64,000 bases of DNA from Sclerodactyla briareus (taxonomy: Eukaryota > Echinodermata > Holothuroidea > Dendrochirotida > Sclerodactylidae), in the NCBI GenBank assembly GCA_026419785.1, contig JAODTK010001388.1, positions 267,971 to 331,970 on the forward strand. The letters run 5' to 3'. Positions within the stretch are counted from its first letter, which is position 1. Each line of letters starts with the position of its first letter. Below are positions 44,701-58,748 of the stretch, one piece after another. The position numbers were made by a program, and so were the translations under genes. The notes beneath the pieces were generated by a model. The model ran no database searches. It saw only the letters and a program-made list of their open reading frames with translations, and was not told where the DNA came from.

Positions 44701-46129
44701 GAACTGTGATGTATAAGTTACTTGGGAGACTTTTCAGGATTGTAAAGCCTAGAAATCGCAAGAACTTGACTTGACTAATAGGTTACATAGAGAGGAGGGC
44801 CGTTGTGGCATATGAAAGAAGCTTCGTCACTCATGTTTTCATAATTGGCTTTTTTACAGTGATTCCACGCTTCCTCCGCCGGACGTCACACAGCTAATTT
44901 TGCAAAATTGGGGTGGTTGGAATTCGGTCTACAGGTATGGCTGCCATAATGTGATAAAAGAGAAAGTCAAGTCATATTTGCAGGACCCTTTGTCTTTGTT
45001 AACATTCATTCATTTCCATTTACCGCACATCAACCATTTTGTAAGTGGGGGCGCCACTATTAGGAAAGGTACGAACGCCTTGTTCGAACTAATTCCTTAC
45101 CCAGTTTGGGGGCGGACTATCACTTAACTGTGATAACCACAGGTTGAATACTCAGATTGTTCCAAGGAATGGTTTAAACGTATCATGACTGGGATTAATC
45201 TCGTCCGGAGATTTACACCAATTTTGAACAGTGGACACATATGGGGCACTGTGGCAATGATTGGATGTGAGGGACAGGTAAAATTAGCTAGCAGAAATCG
45301 GGAAAATATCAATGTCTTGACTCAGGACTAGGAACGTTCCCAACAGAGTAGGAGACTAGGGGCGGCCCAGACTTCGTTGACGAGAACCGGCGAGTTTTCC
45401 GGGTTTTTTTGTGTATCATTTCCGGGGGTCATCCATTGCCCCTGATAGACAGACGCGCACCGCGTTTTACCCCTTGCCCACCCCGCATTTGCCCCATTTC
45501 AGTTCGTTTACAATTTCGATTTGGATGATCAAAAGAACTTTCATTTATCTACCTTTCTGCATAGACTTATATCATATGTTAGAGTACCTGATAAGTGTCA
45601 TTGTGTCAATGAAGAATGGTAGTAACCAAAACAAAAAAATATGGATAGGAACCCGACGCCATGTTGCGTTTCTTGTTTATATTACCCTTATAGTCTTTTC
45701 ACGCACCCCTTTCAGTCGTTGGAGTAATTGGTCTAAAGACTGGAATATGGTCTTTCATCTGTTTGACGGAGGGAGCCAACGGCGGTCCTGCGCTTAGGGA
45801 AGCGTGCGAATCCCTCGTCCATCCTGACTGATCGTTCTCGGTCGATTAGTTACTCGCCGGAAAGAGTTGTCCGCGAGTCGTCACAGGTGTCGTCAGATTC
45901 ACACGATTGACGTTTTAATTATGAAACTGGAAAGGGTAGTGCCGAAATCTGTAGAAAAGAGAAACTGAATCGAATATGAAGCCATATGGTCTCCATTGCA
46001 AAGAAACCCTTGTCATCAAACCGATGTAGGAGTGCTCAAAGTGCACGTATACGTAATAAAGGGTCTGAACCCCAACTTCATGCGACTTCCTTCGCGAACA
46101 TATCTGCCTATTGTATTTCGAAGTTGTGA

Positions 46130-46625
46130 GTTAGAGATATCATGTGCATTGCACAATACCACAACAAAATCCTATCGCGAAATCATTTAAGACGGATTGT
46201 GTCAAACAACCTACCAAACAATTTCAAAATGATTTCCTAATGTTGTTGATGTTTAAAATTACTGACATTGCTCAAACGCCCGCATGTTGGGTGTTCAGCC
46301 GGGGCGGGAATGGATAGCACAGCATATCTATATACACAACTCATCAAAGTGAGCTTTACTGAAAACCGATTGATTCTTTTAAGGAGAAGAAAATAAACAT
46401 CAGAACCACACAGAAAAAATACCCAAAAACAGTTGAAAACACAGTATACAGTTTCTTCTTCTATTTTCGGAGGTCTGTAATGAATGTCGTCAGATGTGTT
46501 TGGACTCTTGGTCAATATTGTGTTGTCCTTTCTTAGAAGTCGAGTCAAATCAACCCGTCAAAGTCCTTTACACTCACCGTCTTGTCGTCTACTATGAAAA
46601 CACCAATGTGGTTTGTGGGTTATCA
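46130..46625. other. insertion present only in zeta copy II
   Basis: Copy I runs directly from the equivalent of 46130 to TAATAACAGTAATCC at about 22650; here about 480 bp intervene. It holds a 103-codon minus-strand frame (46237-46548) with a hydrophobic patch (FNCFWVFFLCG) but no recognisable family. No terminal repeats were found. Confidence 0.4.
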
Positions 46626-47750
46626 CTAAGCATTAATAACAGTAATCCGTTTTAGCATTTTTCAACAAAAAAATTCACTGCTTAGACAATGCGAAAGTAA
46701 TGGTATCTTACGTTCGCCACCACACAAGCATTATACACAAATTACAAAACATATAATTAATGACATGGAGAGTAATGACCTAAGAGATTACATTGCTTTC
46801 ATGGACTAGGAATTACTGTATGTAACTGCTATCGGAGGAGAGGGAATGGTGGGACTTAGCACTTAAGATTTTGCCAATTTGTTCTTCATATGAGTGAAAT
46901 ACATCAGTGATGATATTGATGAGATGAATTATTTAAGGTGATGATCATTTCCCGTCACCTTGAACTCTGGGCTCTGGTAAATGAATGCACGTAGGTTTAG
47001 GTTAATATGAGTATTCGTGGTTAGTGACTATAGTAACATAGGCCGAATTTATGTTTCGATACAGAAATATCCAGCCGCCGTTAATAGTAATTTGCGAAGA
47101 CCGCACGGGGAAATGCTTGTTCCTCTCAAGCTATTGCATACCGCAGCGGCCCGTTAAAACAACTTCTTATATTATGTTGTATCAGGTCCCATAATTCCGA
47201 TTTTTAATAGCGCCCTTAATGTGGTAACTACATCTCAAAGCGGTTTCACAATCATTGACCAGTACAAACGATTGCGGTGAGGTTCGATGTATAAAATCAC
47301 AGTATGCACTAGGTACGCTATATTATTACTAACTTAGATTGAACGTACAACCTTGATCAGTGACTCTTCTAATAATATGATTCGATATCGATGGCTATAA
47401 GCCGTTGGTTTTTGATAGTGTAGTTGTAGATGTAGATTGCTACATAGTAGGTGCGTTCTTATGACTGGGAAAAATTTTTCACTTCAGTTTTTAACTAAGA
47501 AAAAAGGACGCCGTAATCTGATGTGAAATGTTGCAAAACCCTCACGAAAACCTATTCTGAATTCGCCAGAGAAGTGACATCCCATATAGAAGTTTCGGTC
47601 GTGCTAACAATTTGCGACATCTAAGTCGTGTTTGATTGTGCACAATTTAGTTACGTATCGGTGGACGTTTTACGCACACGAACTAAAAAAGAAGAAAGAG
47701 GGTTGAACGAATTAACTTTCCGAACGCTGTAATCCTAATCTTCTATATCT

Positions 47751-49510
47751 GTTTTGACTCTATTTCTCTCTATGAAACCTTCCCGATTATCCATTTTCAT
47801 GTAAAACCACTGGAACATCGGTTGCTACGTAACCGCACATAGCAAATGATACCAATTAGCCTGGTCGATATATAGTGGTCTAATGACCCGCAATAATTGA
47901 ATTCGGAACGGTGGGCAAAAAACGGATCATCAATACATGTGGAGATATAACAAACGAACATGAATTAGTAATGTACTTAGTGAACCCACAACAAAATATT
48001 CAACAAACAAAAATCCTATAAAAAAAAAATTGAGAAAAGTATCGTTGTCTGATTGTTCTTGGTAGAGAAAACCACTAAGAGTTTTCCATCATAGGGCAGA
48101 AATATTGTAGTTTGGGCAGCGATAAATCGTTCTCTTGATAAATAAAATAAAGTAACCCATGTCCTCTCAGAAGAAGGTTTCAATGATTTTCCTAAAAAGT
48201 TTTCGAAAGAGCAGCATTCTCTTCTGTAGAATTGCTAAATAATAACTTGTCTAGTTAATTCTTATGAGGGCTCCTGCGAACAATAATTTTCGAGCCACAA
48301 TAGCTCTGCACGTTATGAGCAACAAAACCCTGTTGCAAATTAACAATCGAGCTGACACATAACCACCATGATATTCAATTCCAAACATTTCACTTCGAGA
48401 GGGTTTTGGCAACCAACCCACTTGTAAAAGTACATACACAAACATCTCTGGATTATCAACTTGTGTCAATATTTTAAGGACCACTGCAGTTTCGTCTGCC
48501 AGTCATACATGCTTGAGGCACGATCTCGTTGATACCATCTCATTCGTGATGACGACGAGACCATCACCAACATTTCGAGAGGCAATAGGCGCTTTATATG
48601 TGAAAGCTGACACTGGATGAAATCAATACAAAATTGCATGCAGGCAACCATTGTAGAAGTCAAATGACACGACAAAGTGAATCCCTTCGGATTGAAAAAC
48701 GAAATGCATATAGACCAAACTTATATAAGTCGAGAGCTCAATTTGATGAAACTTGAAACTCGCCATATATAAGACATCAATTAGACCATAACAAAAAGTT
48801 AGAGCTATGAAGCAGTGTTGTAAATTCAAGTCACACCCACTACTGAAAACTTGATGAGATCACAAAAAGTAATCGCTGATTGCAATTATGGCTATATGTA
48901 CGATCGGGCAGCTAAAAAAAATCGATTTAATAAGACAAAAACAGCGCCAAATGATTTGCGAATGTAAAGTGTGAGGCCATGGAAAAGCATTGCACAATGA
49001 TAGGGTTCAAGTTTACCTAAAACCCACACACAACACCACTTACAACCTTATCACATACAGTTTAAGTTTACAACGAGCATCCTTTAGAATAAGGTCAATA
49101 TATTGGCCGCGCTGATCACTTCGCACCATATGCATCTGTCTTTGACAGATATACGGAGGCATGACGTCACTGGATTATTGGATGTGACGACACGTCTACA
49201 AGTCTACCTTCAACAACATTCTCTCTCAACCATCGTGTGAGTCTTTCGGATTGCTTACCGCATTCATCATAGTTTTAACTATCTTCCTGATAATATCATG
49301 GATTAAGCAAAATTTTCAAAGTAGTTCTCAAGCTGATCCATAATGATTGGTTGTCGTGATGGGCGCCAGGTCTGAATTCACTCGATGGAATACGGATGCC
49401 TATAACACAAAGTCATTCACCTTCATTACGGTAAGGGTGATAATTTCGAAAGGTCGGGTGTTATCGGTGTATGTTGCCCATCCGGTCGAGACAGCGGATA
49501 ACAGGACTAT
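47751..49510. repeat. eta block, copy II
   Basis: Partner of 32280-34165. The coding candidates of copy I are broken here. A perfect TGACGTCA (CRE-type palindrome) lies near 49164. Confidence 0.62.
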
Positions 49511-50779
49511 AAAATCCCCCACCCCACCATAGCGATAACATTACGGCTCATTTTTCAACTGTCAAACAAATAGTTGAAAACGCAACCAATTCATCCATGT
49601 TTTCGAGTGTATGTTAATAGGTATGGGGGGGGGGGGGGGAATCTTTTTGTTTGTTTTTGTGTTGAGGGTTTCGTAATTTTCGCAGGAGAGTTTCGAAATA
49701 TCGTTCTGCACACACCGTACGGTTCAAGGCGACACTGCGAGTCAATTCCGCACTTGACCTTTGCCACAATTATCATATCATAACCTAACTTGTAACTCCC
49801 GAATGGCTTATCCGTCGTGGCAGTAGCACGTCAGGGTACAGTAGTGTCGCCCTAAGAAAGGGAGTCTGTGGAGATCATTGCGGATGATGAAGCCTGTTTA
49901 GAGTTTCTACGTTTCATATGCAAGGTCCGACAAACTAACGCACTTCGCTAGTAGTAACGGTCTCTCCGTGCGGATTCGTCATAAAATGACATGTAGATAC
50001 ACGATAGCTAACCAGCATAGCTGGCTGAACTAAAAAAGCGTCATTCGAGAAAAACAAAAACCAGGTCGGTCAGATCGGTAAAGAGGGAAATTTGAGGCCT
50101 TCTTCACGTTGCACTTTGAAAACTTCACACGAGTTTTGGGTCGACGTAGTAAAATATTGACTTCAAACCGAGTAAAACTGTGGACTGTTTAATTCGACAA
50201 ATGACGGTTGTGTTTCAGACTGAGAATTCATCGAGCTGAAAACACTTACCTAGAACGGGAATTTAAGTTGTCATAGCTAAGCTGTGAGATATTCCTTAAC
50301 ATTTGGTGTCATTGTGAAGCAACTTCTTATTGGCCTCTAGTCCCATGCATTCACTGCTCACGTCTGTATTGAAAGAGTGCTGTGGTTCCTGGTAGAAAAG
50401 GGGTGACGGGGGGAGGGGGGGTCTGGTCCCAGGTATTTCGGATTTAAAGGGATATTGATGCATAGGCAGAATGGGAAATGTCAGTCCATATTGGCAAGGG
50501 TGTTGTAACGTGTTAGGTGTAAGGTGATACGCTGCGACTCTACATATACAAGAATTTGGTGAATATGAGCGCCCCTGTTTTATTTTGTTTTTGCAGTATG
50601 CAATACCCACACAATTTTCATACATGTAGACAGTTCCAGTTATTAGCCCATGTGTGCGTCCACCCAGGACCAAGGCGTGAAGCATCACGGGCTCGTATAT
50701 AACATTTCAACGACTCTCCAGCTGGTGGCTTATGTCATCTAGATACGGGCCACCAGCAGTTGTGCGCTTTTTGCGTAGT
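49511..50779. other. no gene recognised
   Basis: Contains a G run at 49626-49639 and GACGGGGGGAGGGGGGGTC near 50405. A 130-codon minus-strand frame (50296-50688) is proline-rich over the G/C-run and has no motif. Confidence 0.35.
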
Positions 50780-52677
50780 ACATTGGAGGCATTTGTCGAT
50801 GTGAGTCACGTGTGACCGATGACCGACCGGCTACGAACATGCTACACGGGAATAAATCCCTGGGAGCCGGGCGTAGATTCATCTCTCCTGATCAGCTGGT
50901 TCTGGGCCTCACTCACTTCGTTGCCTTCAAGAGGCTCTGTGGGTCCTGTACAGTTGACATCTATGAGCTCACAGTTGTTACATAGCTCGAGGTTCGATTC
51001 CGGGGTGTCTTTGTACCTCTCAAGGGTCTTCATTGATTCCATACAGTAGCAATGATGATCGCGCGCATTCTTTTTATAATCCGAACTAACCACCTTTGCC
51101 TTTGTGTAGTGGGAGTTTCGAAGGTTGCAATCCGTTCCTTGTATAGTGGAGTACCGCAGTATTAATATTGTAAAACTGATATGTATAACATATTCGTCAT
51201 CATATGCGTACATAGGAAATATTACTTAAAACAAAATAGTAGGGTATGTAACATTCAAAACCATATGAACCATGCTCAACACAGCCCGGGTAACAAATAC
51301 TTGGCTAAATTGTCATAATTGGTCGACTGAAGTTTCTTCGTCTGAAGTTTCTCTCCGCTACCAAATTACAACTGATTATCAGTGAATTAAAAAGTTGATA
51401 GAACTCTGCCCAACAGTGTATTGTGTCTCATTTCTTTCTCACTATTTCTGGATCTGTGGCCAGATGCATACTCGTGATCTTACTGCAGTAACATACAAAG
51501 GAAACTCTTATGCTCCATAATGCGGCATGTGGTGAATGTGAAAATTGTAAATTTATGCGAGGAAGGTCGCTATTTTTAGATGTAATTGAACTGTCTATCG
51601 ATGTGAGAGAGGGTCCTAAATATCTAGCAACCCATGGCTAAAGATGATAAATTGTTCTATGAGGGAGATATTCCATGACATCATTTTCCGTGATGGCGGC
51701 ATCAATTGTCACTCAGTACACATGGTCCATTTCAGCCTATTCGTGCTCGTTCACATTATGATTGGATGATATGTTGACGCTAAGGACTTGCTCTATATAT
51801 CCAACGAATTGTAGATGGATACTCTGTCCCATGTTGTACTCGCGTTAATCCGCTATTGTGCTGCCAGTAGCATCCCGCATCCGCACCTATGGCATCCTAG
51901 CGTTTAAGGTGAGATTCCATAAGGGCGGATGCGTAGTGCTATACGCCTCCAGATTCAAATTGTTACGTGTGCTGGTCGTGCGAGTGTTCGTATATGCTGT
52001 ATTCGATATTTAGATGTGTGGATTCTATGGGGGCAAATAATTTTATTCAAATAGAATGAACAAGCACTAGTAGAAGCACTCCCCTTGTAGCCAAGCGACT
52101 TTGATGTCGCGTACTGCGGATGACTCTATGGAATATCGTCGTCATGAAGCCAATCACGTCACGTATGCATGAGTTGCTCTGCGTTTTCCTATTGCTCATA
52201 CACTTCATCCGCTTCTATATAACGTCAAAACTGATTTTTTCACTAATACCGCACTTCCGCATTACCGCACTCAAGGGTATCCTACCTCGACGGTAGCACC
52301 TCACAAACGACGAATAAATTGTTTGTCACTTCACCACTAGCATACTATGGGAAAAACAGAGCACCAAACATTGAAATATGTAAATGAACGGGAAACCCGA
52401 ATCCATTTTCAATTCACTTTCTTCTCAAGAATCTATCAAAATAATTCCCACTGTACCAGTGTGTCCCATTTTCCATACTAACAATTTCATTGACCTGGGC
52501 TGCGGCTAGTTGCGTCTTGTATTTTCTGAAGCATCTCTCTGTTCGACCTGTAAGCCCGTCTGAACATACATCCTAAACATCAATCTACATGGTTGATCTG
52601 TTATGTAAGCTACTGCGACCCATATTCCGCCGATCAACCGCGTCCGAGCGTAATCACCTTCGTCCTTGTCAGTCCCA
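50780..52677. repeat. alpha block, copy II
   Basis: Partner of 6950-9060, again directly downstream (minus sense) of a receptor copy with an A-type helix. A GGTTCGATTCCGGGGTG B-box-like sequence is at about 50991-51007. Confidence 0.6.
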
Positions 52678-53960
52678 CTATGGATGGGAGCCATCCTGGC
52701 CCACTTCGGCCTCTTGGTTCATTACTACAGCATATAGTGGGAGCTTCCTCTTTTTCGTGTTGTCGGCCTGACTCTTGACAGGGGCAGTAAGTGAGGTCGG
52801 TACTTCGTTTTCATCGTCCATTTTGGGGAATCCATATAGGCACCAGTCGATGCGTAATCTGGACCACGTCTATGCAGCGTTTGTGGGACACAGTATCGCC
52901 CTCGTTATCCTGCCCAGTAACCTGTTCGTTTGATTCCCATTCCTGCTCCGTGTGTTGACGATTCCAGTCAGAAACGATTGCCAGGACCATCAATAATACA
53001 AGCGAAAGAGCAGCGCCGATCACTAGGTAGGGGAATAGGCCATGTGGTTTAATCGTGCTGTAGTTGCGTTGCTTAATGGCAGAGGAGGCTCGTGCGGAGA
53101 ATATATTTCATTCTGAGGAGGTTGCTTTTGATTGGTGAGCTGGAATTGAGGTGTTCTTCCGGACAAGTTACCGCATAAGTATATGTTGAATAATAAACGG
53201 TATCACGCGTAGATTGGGACGTTGGTCCAAGCGGAACACCTCTGCTGAAGTACTCCTCCGTAGTAGCAGTCGAACCTCGTATTAATATCTCAGAGGTCAA
53301 CAGATTAACGGTGGACCCGTATGATCTGTTGGTGTGTCCATTATTTCAGTAGGTTCTTGTGCCTATACTGCCCTCCGAACAGCCGAAACCCTGAACTAAC
53401 ACTCCCGTACAAGGCTTGAACAAGTTCTACCGTCGCATGATAATGGAGGAAGTACTCCGACCGCTATGTTATCCAATGTCCCATTCTGAAACATGTAGAT
53501 GACCGTCTCAAATGCAAACGAAGCTCGCTTTTTCTCTTCATACACACGTTATTGTTCACCAAATTCACCCAACATACGTAAGTTTTCTATGTGCGTCAGT
53601 CAATTGCGGTATTGTGTACTCCAAGCAATATCTTTGTGAAAATTGATGCGACGCTCTCCCCTGCTGGTATAGTAATCGTAATGTTGCCTTGTTTGCGCCC
53701 GTCCAGCGGCATACTAAGGTAACATTTTCTTGTCCCACGAATACAACTTCGTTGGATTCAGGGGTCTTTTAAATTGACACAAAACCTCTGAGAAATAGAC
53801 GAGGCTAACACTGAATACAATGCGAAAGGATGCTGACCACTGGAGCTGAAGTTACAGTCTTCATGTTGGTATTACCTTCCTCCAATAAACAGCTAAGGTA
53901 CGTTGAGACGAAGAAAAAAAAATCGTGTTCGTGGTCGATGTTCGTCCATTACTAGTCCAT
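52678..53960 (-). CDS. Ig-superfamily membrane receptor, copy E (best tail)
   Basis: The signal-peptide exon (53960-53876) is followed by a GTAATA donor but is frame-broken by an A/T-run indel. The Ig exon from about 53797 gives ESNEVVFVGQENVTLVCRW in one frame, the clearest first-cysteine strand in the family. Later blocks are shifted (YPNIRKFSMC-type region near 53570). The membrane helix VIGAALSLVLLMVLAIVSDW (about 52965-53023) is intact. The cytoplasmic tail runs EQVTGQDNEGD, then KMDDENEVPTSL, SQADNTKKRKLPLYAVVMNQ and DGSHP to a TAG at 52678-52680. YAVV fits a YxxPhi sorting or SH2-type tyrosine motif; the residue two before Tyr is Pro, so it is not a standard ITIM. Type I surface receptor; partner unknown. 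Confidence 0.68.
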
Positions 53961-55400
53961 GTATTCTTTGCCCAGGTAAGGGTGTTGCCAAATCAATAGC
54001 AGGCAACGAGTAGAACTGGATCCTTCGAGAAAAATATTTATGGAGAATAGTGGCAGTGGAAATTGAATGGTTTAGTCACGGACATCCGTTAGGTTACAAA
54101 TGTTCTTCATCGAGCAAGGTGGATCCTTTCCCATGTTTTTAACTTGGCCGCGTTGTTAGCCCAATAAACTATAGAAGGTGGCTTCTTTGTCCAGTTAGAC
54201 GACAACGACCCTGAACAAAGCGCATGTCTTGTTGAAAAAGCATTCATTTCGACGGTTTTCGTTAGCTTCAATTTCCATATAAAGGTCTTCATGCAAAACA
54301 CATACAATGACGTCGTTCGGCAGAAAAACATGTATCTAGGTCGGCAAACAAAAAGGCGGGCAAGTAACAAGTATTCTAGCTACTTTGATCGGCCTTCATG
54401 GGTTATACTGAACTTCGACCTGTTCCTTCAATGTTCACACCTCTGAACTAAAGTCGATGCGTACCAAAAGAAACACGGTAGATACGGTATGTCTGATTGA
54501 ATTCTGTGAGGGATTCCTTTGGGAGAGGACAGCATGGTACGTCTAGTATGAACTCTAAAATGGTAGGTGATTCGATTACCCATTCTGTTACACTATAGAA
54601 CAAAGTTCTTAGGACTACGAACTTTAAAGAGACAACACAAAAAACTCATCGACTTCAAAATTATAATCACGAAATAATCTGGATGTTATAATAATTATCT
54701 AATCATGAAGACAACCTATTTCTGTAAACAATAAAATGGAGTGAGTATCAAAAGATTACAGTCAAGGTACTTTGCATACTGCAGTGATTAGTCAATGCGA
54801 AGTGCATACAAATAATTAATTAACATTTTCAAGAACAGTTCCCCTTTTCAGGATCTCTGTACAGTTTTCTCACTACGAAGTTGTAACTGAACATGATGAT
54901 TCAATAGTAAAAATTGAAAGAACACTAGCTGGACGTGGTGCGCTTATCGAAGCGTTTGTGGGGTTGTCGGAAAAATCTTTCTTCGAATTTTAAGTTTAGT
55001 GTGCAAAGTTCCCGATTATCAGTACTGCTTTCTGGAAGTTTTCGACTCGAGAGGATTAAACAAGCACCCACGTGATGCTCTTAGATAATTGAGGTATCAA
55101 CACTGTAGAGAATTTAGATTTTTATAAGGAAATATAAAGATACTAAGACGTGGTTAGTTGGAATGCGTATGTGCAAACGAACTGCATATCCAGTTTTTTT
55201 CTTCTGGAATTTCTTGTGGAAAGCAGAAACCTGTGTGATGAGGCTAGTCAATATCCGTTTTCTTTGTTCAAGAATACCCGTGAGAACAATCAAGCACGTA
55301 GAAGTGAAAAAAAACCACACATAATGTTCGTAGAATATTTAAACTACGACTAGTAGCCTTTATGTTAAAGATCTTTCTTCAGGGAATACTTGGAAAAAAA
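53961..55400. repeat. zeta-type 5' flank of receptor E (diverged)
   Basis: Resembles 18500-20210: GCAGGCAA.G.GTAGAACTGGATCC, AAAGCGCATGTCTTGTTGAA and AAACAAAAAGGCGGGCAAGTAAC. It is shorter, with the GTTAACCACA core mostly lost. No gene was recognised; 55400-55680 also shows none. Confidence 0.5.
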
Positions 55401-55679
55401 TCCGAAAGTAGGTAGGCAATGTGGCCTGTCTACATCTCAAGGCGTTCGAGAACTAGATGTAAACAGACACGATAGCCCTAGATTTCTTCAGATGACCTAG
55501 ACATGAACAGATAAACGCCCGTGCAGGTGTAAAATGAATAAATGAAACTATGATGTACATAGGTCCGGTCTTCCAGAAATAGGTGAAAACCAAGTGCGTT
55601 CACCATCAAAAGAAATGACAACAAGTTGGAGTTACGAGTTGGACATTGTACAAAGCTTTGGCAAAAAGCGGGACCCGTC

Positions 55680-57030
55680 CAAAGGACTCCATGTAGGACC
55701 ATTCATTCATTTAATTAAACGGTAAGAAATTGTTGTAATGAATTGGGGAGAATACTCGCTGAACCACAATCACGATGTGCACCATTCAAAAAGAGAAATG
55801 AACAAGTTTTTGGAGTTACACGTTGGGAATTGTCACAAACTTTGTCAACGCGATGACCCCGTCCAGAGAGTTCCTTGTGACATTTCAATCTCAGTTCATC
55901 AAACGAATTTAATTAATTATACGCTGATTCAGAAAATATGGTTTAAGAGGATTTCATCATCCACTACATGAACTAACAATGTTAGAATTCAGACGGTGAC
56001 GTGGGATGTGGGATGCGCATGACTATCAAATCGAATCACCTGAGAAACATACGTGGGAAGTGTGTGAATGGGCTTTGATCGGCTTGCAGACGTAAACCCA
56101 AATATCATCAAAATACATTGAAAAACAGCATTGAATAGGCGAGATGACCACGGTGTACCAATGCTGCGTTCAATTGATTGCCACATCACCGCAAATGAAT
56201 TGCATGAGTATCGTTCCTCATAGTAATGCCACGTTCATAGTAATGAAGGAAATGACACGCCATCACAACAGTTTTCTTCTTCTAACAATCACCTTCTCCT
56301 CGAAATTGCGATATCCGCACCTAGGGAGTACAAGAATACAGGCCTCATTTCTCAGATAACCATCAAAACAACCACATGGACCCAATATAGGGGTAACCAT
56401 TACGCCTATGACCAGCTAGTTAGAGAATGCATTATACTGCAGAACAGCCAGAGGTCAGGTCATTCCACGAGTGCACTTTTGACTTAAGTAGATACGTTAG
56501 TACAGTAACAATTGATACATGTCTCATCGGTTAGTAAAATTTGAATATTTCTGTTCACAACGCGGGAGTCGAAATTGACGGTGTGTCAACCGTAAATTAC
56601 TCGTCATTTCACAAATAACTTAGCACAGTTCACCGAACTTGCTTGTTTGTAACATCACATACTAGAGAGATTATTGACAAAATTATACGGGTGCCCTCAT
56701 CCACGTAAGAAAGAACAGAAGACACCGAACGAAAAACGTTTGTGAACAGCTATAAAAAATCTGAAACATACAGCCGAACCTAGTTAATTATGTCAATAAT
56801 GAAAATCCAATTGTAGGAGTATGGTCTTGCCTGGTAATAGCCAACAAATGTCCCCAAACCATGCAAATCCCTGCACCATTGCAACGGAAATTTTCACTCC
56901 ACTCCAAAACATGGTGTTCGAAAATACATCAACTTACAATCTTAAATATAAAGCGCGTTGGGGCTCGTTTAGGGATTGCTCGACCACCTTAATGCAGATA
57001 TTTCTACATTAAAACACCTCCAAAACAGCT
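55680..57030. repeat. beta-block piece, copy III
   Basis: Matches 12480-13740 (TTAAACGGTAAGAAA, GGGCTTTGATCGGCTTGCAG, CCATCAAAACAACCACATGGA, GACGGTGTGTCAACCGTAAATTAC) with internal losses, and leads into LINE-3. Confidence 0.6.
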
Positions 57031-57039
57031 ACAGAGATG

Positions 57040-58020
57040 GGGGGTGAAATCTTTCAAATTATTGGAACACATTATCCACCACCATCTTAGGAATTAACTT
57101 GGATCGTCATTCAGCTTATACAAATGTTCAACATGGTAGAGTACCTCAGGGAACAGTTCTGGACCATTGCTTTTCTCCATGATTAATGATCTACTTACCG
57201 AAACTTCAGCTGATCACTGAAAGCGATTGACTCAAACAAGACCTGGAAAAGAATTTTCATCATGGAACAATGTTGGTAGATCGCATCTAATGCTTCTGAG
57301 TGCAAGTCTATGGTGGTTACCAATAGAAAGAGAGTTATTACAAAACCGAATATGTCATGGATACCACTCCTCTAGAGCTCCCAAGAGGGAAAGTGAAAGA
57401 AAATACATTCCTTGGCGGTCCCAATCACTGAGTAATTCTCTCTTAGAAATCGTATGGCAAAGAACCATTGTTTGTAAAGCTTTCGAAGTTCTCACGACTC
57501 TTCACGATTGTGATATCAAAACTAAAGCTAACTGCCCTCATAAATCTCTTGTTCGTCCCGGTGGGAATATGCCTCCTCAGGTCGGGATACCAACAAGGCA
57601 TGTTACTTTACAAACTGACGATAGTTCAGCGTAGAGCAGCTCGCGTTGTTTGAAAAACCTATTGTCGACAACCCAGTGGGACAGCCCTTTTTCCCCAGCT
57701 TGGCCTTGCCAGACACTGCAGGAGGAAGGCGGGATTCGGGATTTAACGACTCAAGCTTTTCTACAAACCAGTTAACAAGCTGGTGGGTCTCCCAGTACCA
57801 GACTTAGTCGAGTTGACTAATCATCACTCAAGATCTTCATTAGCCAATGGCTCTGCTATAGCACGTTTGGTTTACCAGATGTTTCAAGTGGTCATTTGAA
57901 GAACAATTCCAGATTGGAACACTGTGCTTTCGAAACAGCCACCCAAAAGAACACGAATCCACATTGATAGAGATGCGTTCATCATCAGGTCTTCAAGCTT
58001 TGGATGATTGAATGCTGCCC
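57040..58020 (+). mobile_element. LINE-3, internally deleted reverse transcriptase
   Basis: Same LINE as 13745-15060. After the NVQHG word (about 57125) it jumps straight to VPQGTVLDHC (about 57140), losing about 300 bp that in LINE-1 encode FSKAFDKVPHK. The FADDC region is also missing. YLGG-type, VRPGGNMPPQ and TLQEEGGIRDL words follow to about 57760. It cannot be catalytically active. Confidence 0.72.
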
Positions 58021-58715
58021 CCCTATGCAGTGATGACCATAGTTGGTGTTTGCAGTAGACGACAAGACAGACAAGACCATCTTTGGGAGGGTCGCATTCG
58101 TGACATGTATGTGAGTTTCCAAACTCCTTTTCTCGAGTGAGAGTGATTGATGCCACGTCCTTCGTACAAAAAAGGGAATGCCATCCTACACAAAACAAGA
58201 ACATTGCGCCGTATAGTCACAGGAACGTTATTTCTGTAGATATAATACTGTTTTCTGCTATAATGTGTATTTATAGTTCTCCCCTTTGTATATCCGAGTC
58301 GTCGGCGTGATCCAAATCAGAAAAAGAACCTTATGTTCATCTTTAGGAATCACCATGTCTCTAAAAACGTATTATGATAAGTCTCATTTACACCTAAATA
58401 AATGACTTCAGGTGGATCTCAATATTAGGCTGAAACTCGGGAAAAATATTCCTATATGGACTATTAGAGCCAGAGCCCCTACTGTGAATAATACATAATA
58501 TCCATATTTATTTATAACAATACCAATAGGAACATTTTAGGTGCGAACCTCGAACGTAGCTGAGCCTCTGAACTTGTTCCTTATACACCGACTGTCAAAT
58601 ATTACATTCCAGTGACGTATGTACGGGTACGTGAAAAGCCGCCCGATATTATTTTTTCTCCCTTTTTTTTTGGGGGGGGGGGGGGCTCACGTGGCTTCGA
58701 ATCAGGTAAATCTCG
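58021..58715. repeat. delta block, copy II
   Basis: Partner of 15061-15567, ending in the same T(n)G(n) run (58663-58687). About 30 bases later it switches into the receptor signal-exon region (relic F). Confidence 0.6.
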
Positions 58716-58748
58716 TGTGTCATAAAAACATGCTGATTATTCAAAAGA

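Larger units (their letters stand above)
41541..47650. repeat. zeta block, copy II
   Basis: Partner of 18483-23930. It carries segments that copy I lacks (about 43130-43380, 45640-45760, 46130-46625). Frames such as 42605-42910 (101 codons) are not kept in copy I. No gene is called. Confidence 0.68.

Noticed and set aside
45411-46190. Coding frames of 128 and 64 codons in zeta copy II
   Set aside because: They span segments that are inserted or missing in copy I, are not conserved in frame, and have no motif.
9061-53960. Assigning the receptors to a named allorecognition or immune family (for example cnidarian or tunicate histocompatibility genes)
   Set aside because: The architecture is similar, but I cannot align them to any named family without a search.
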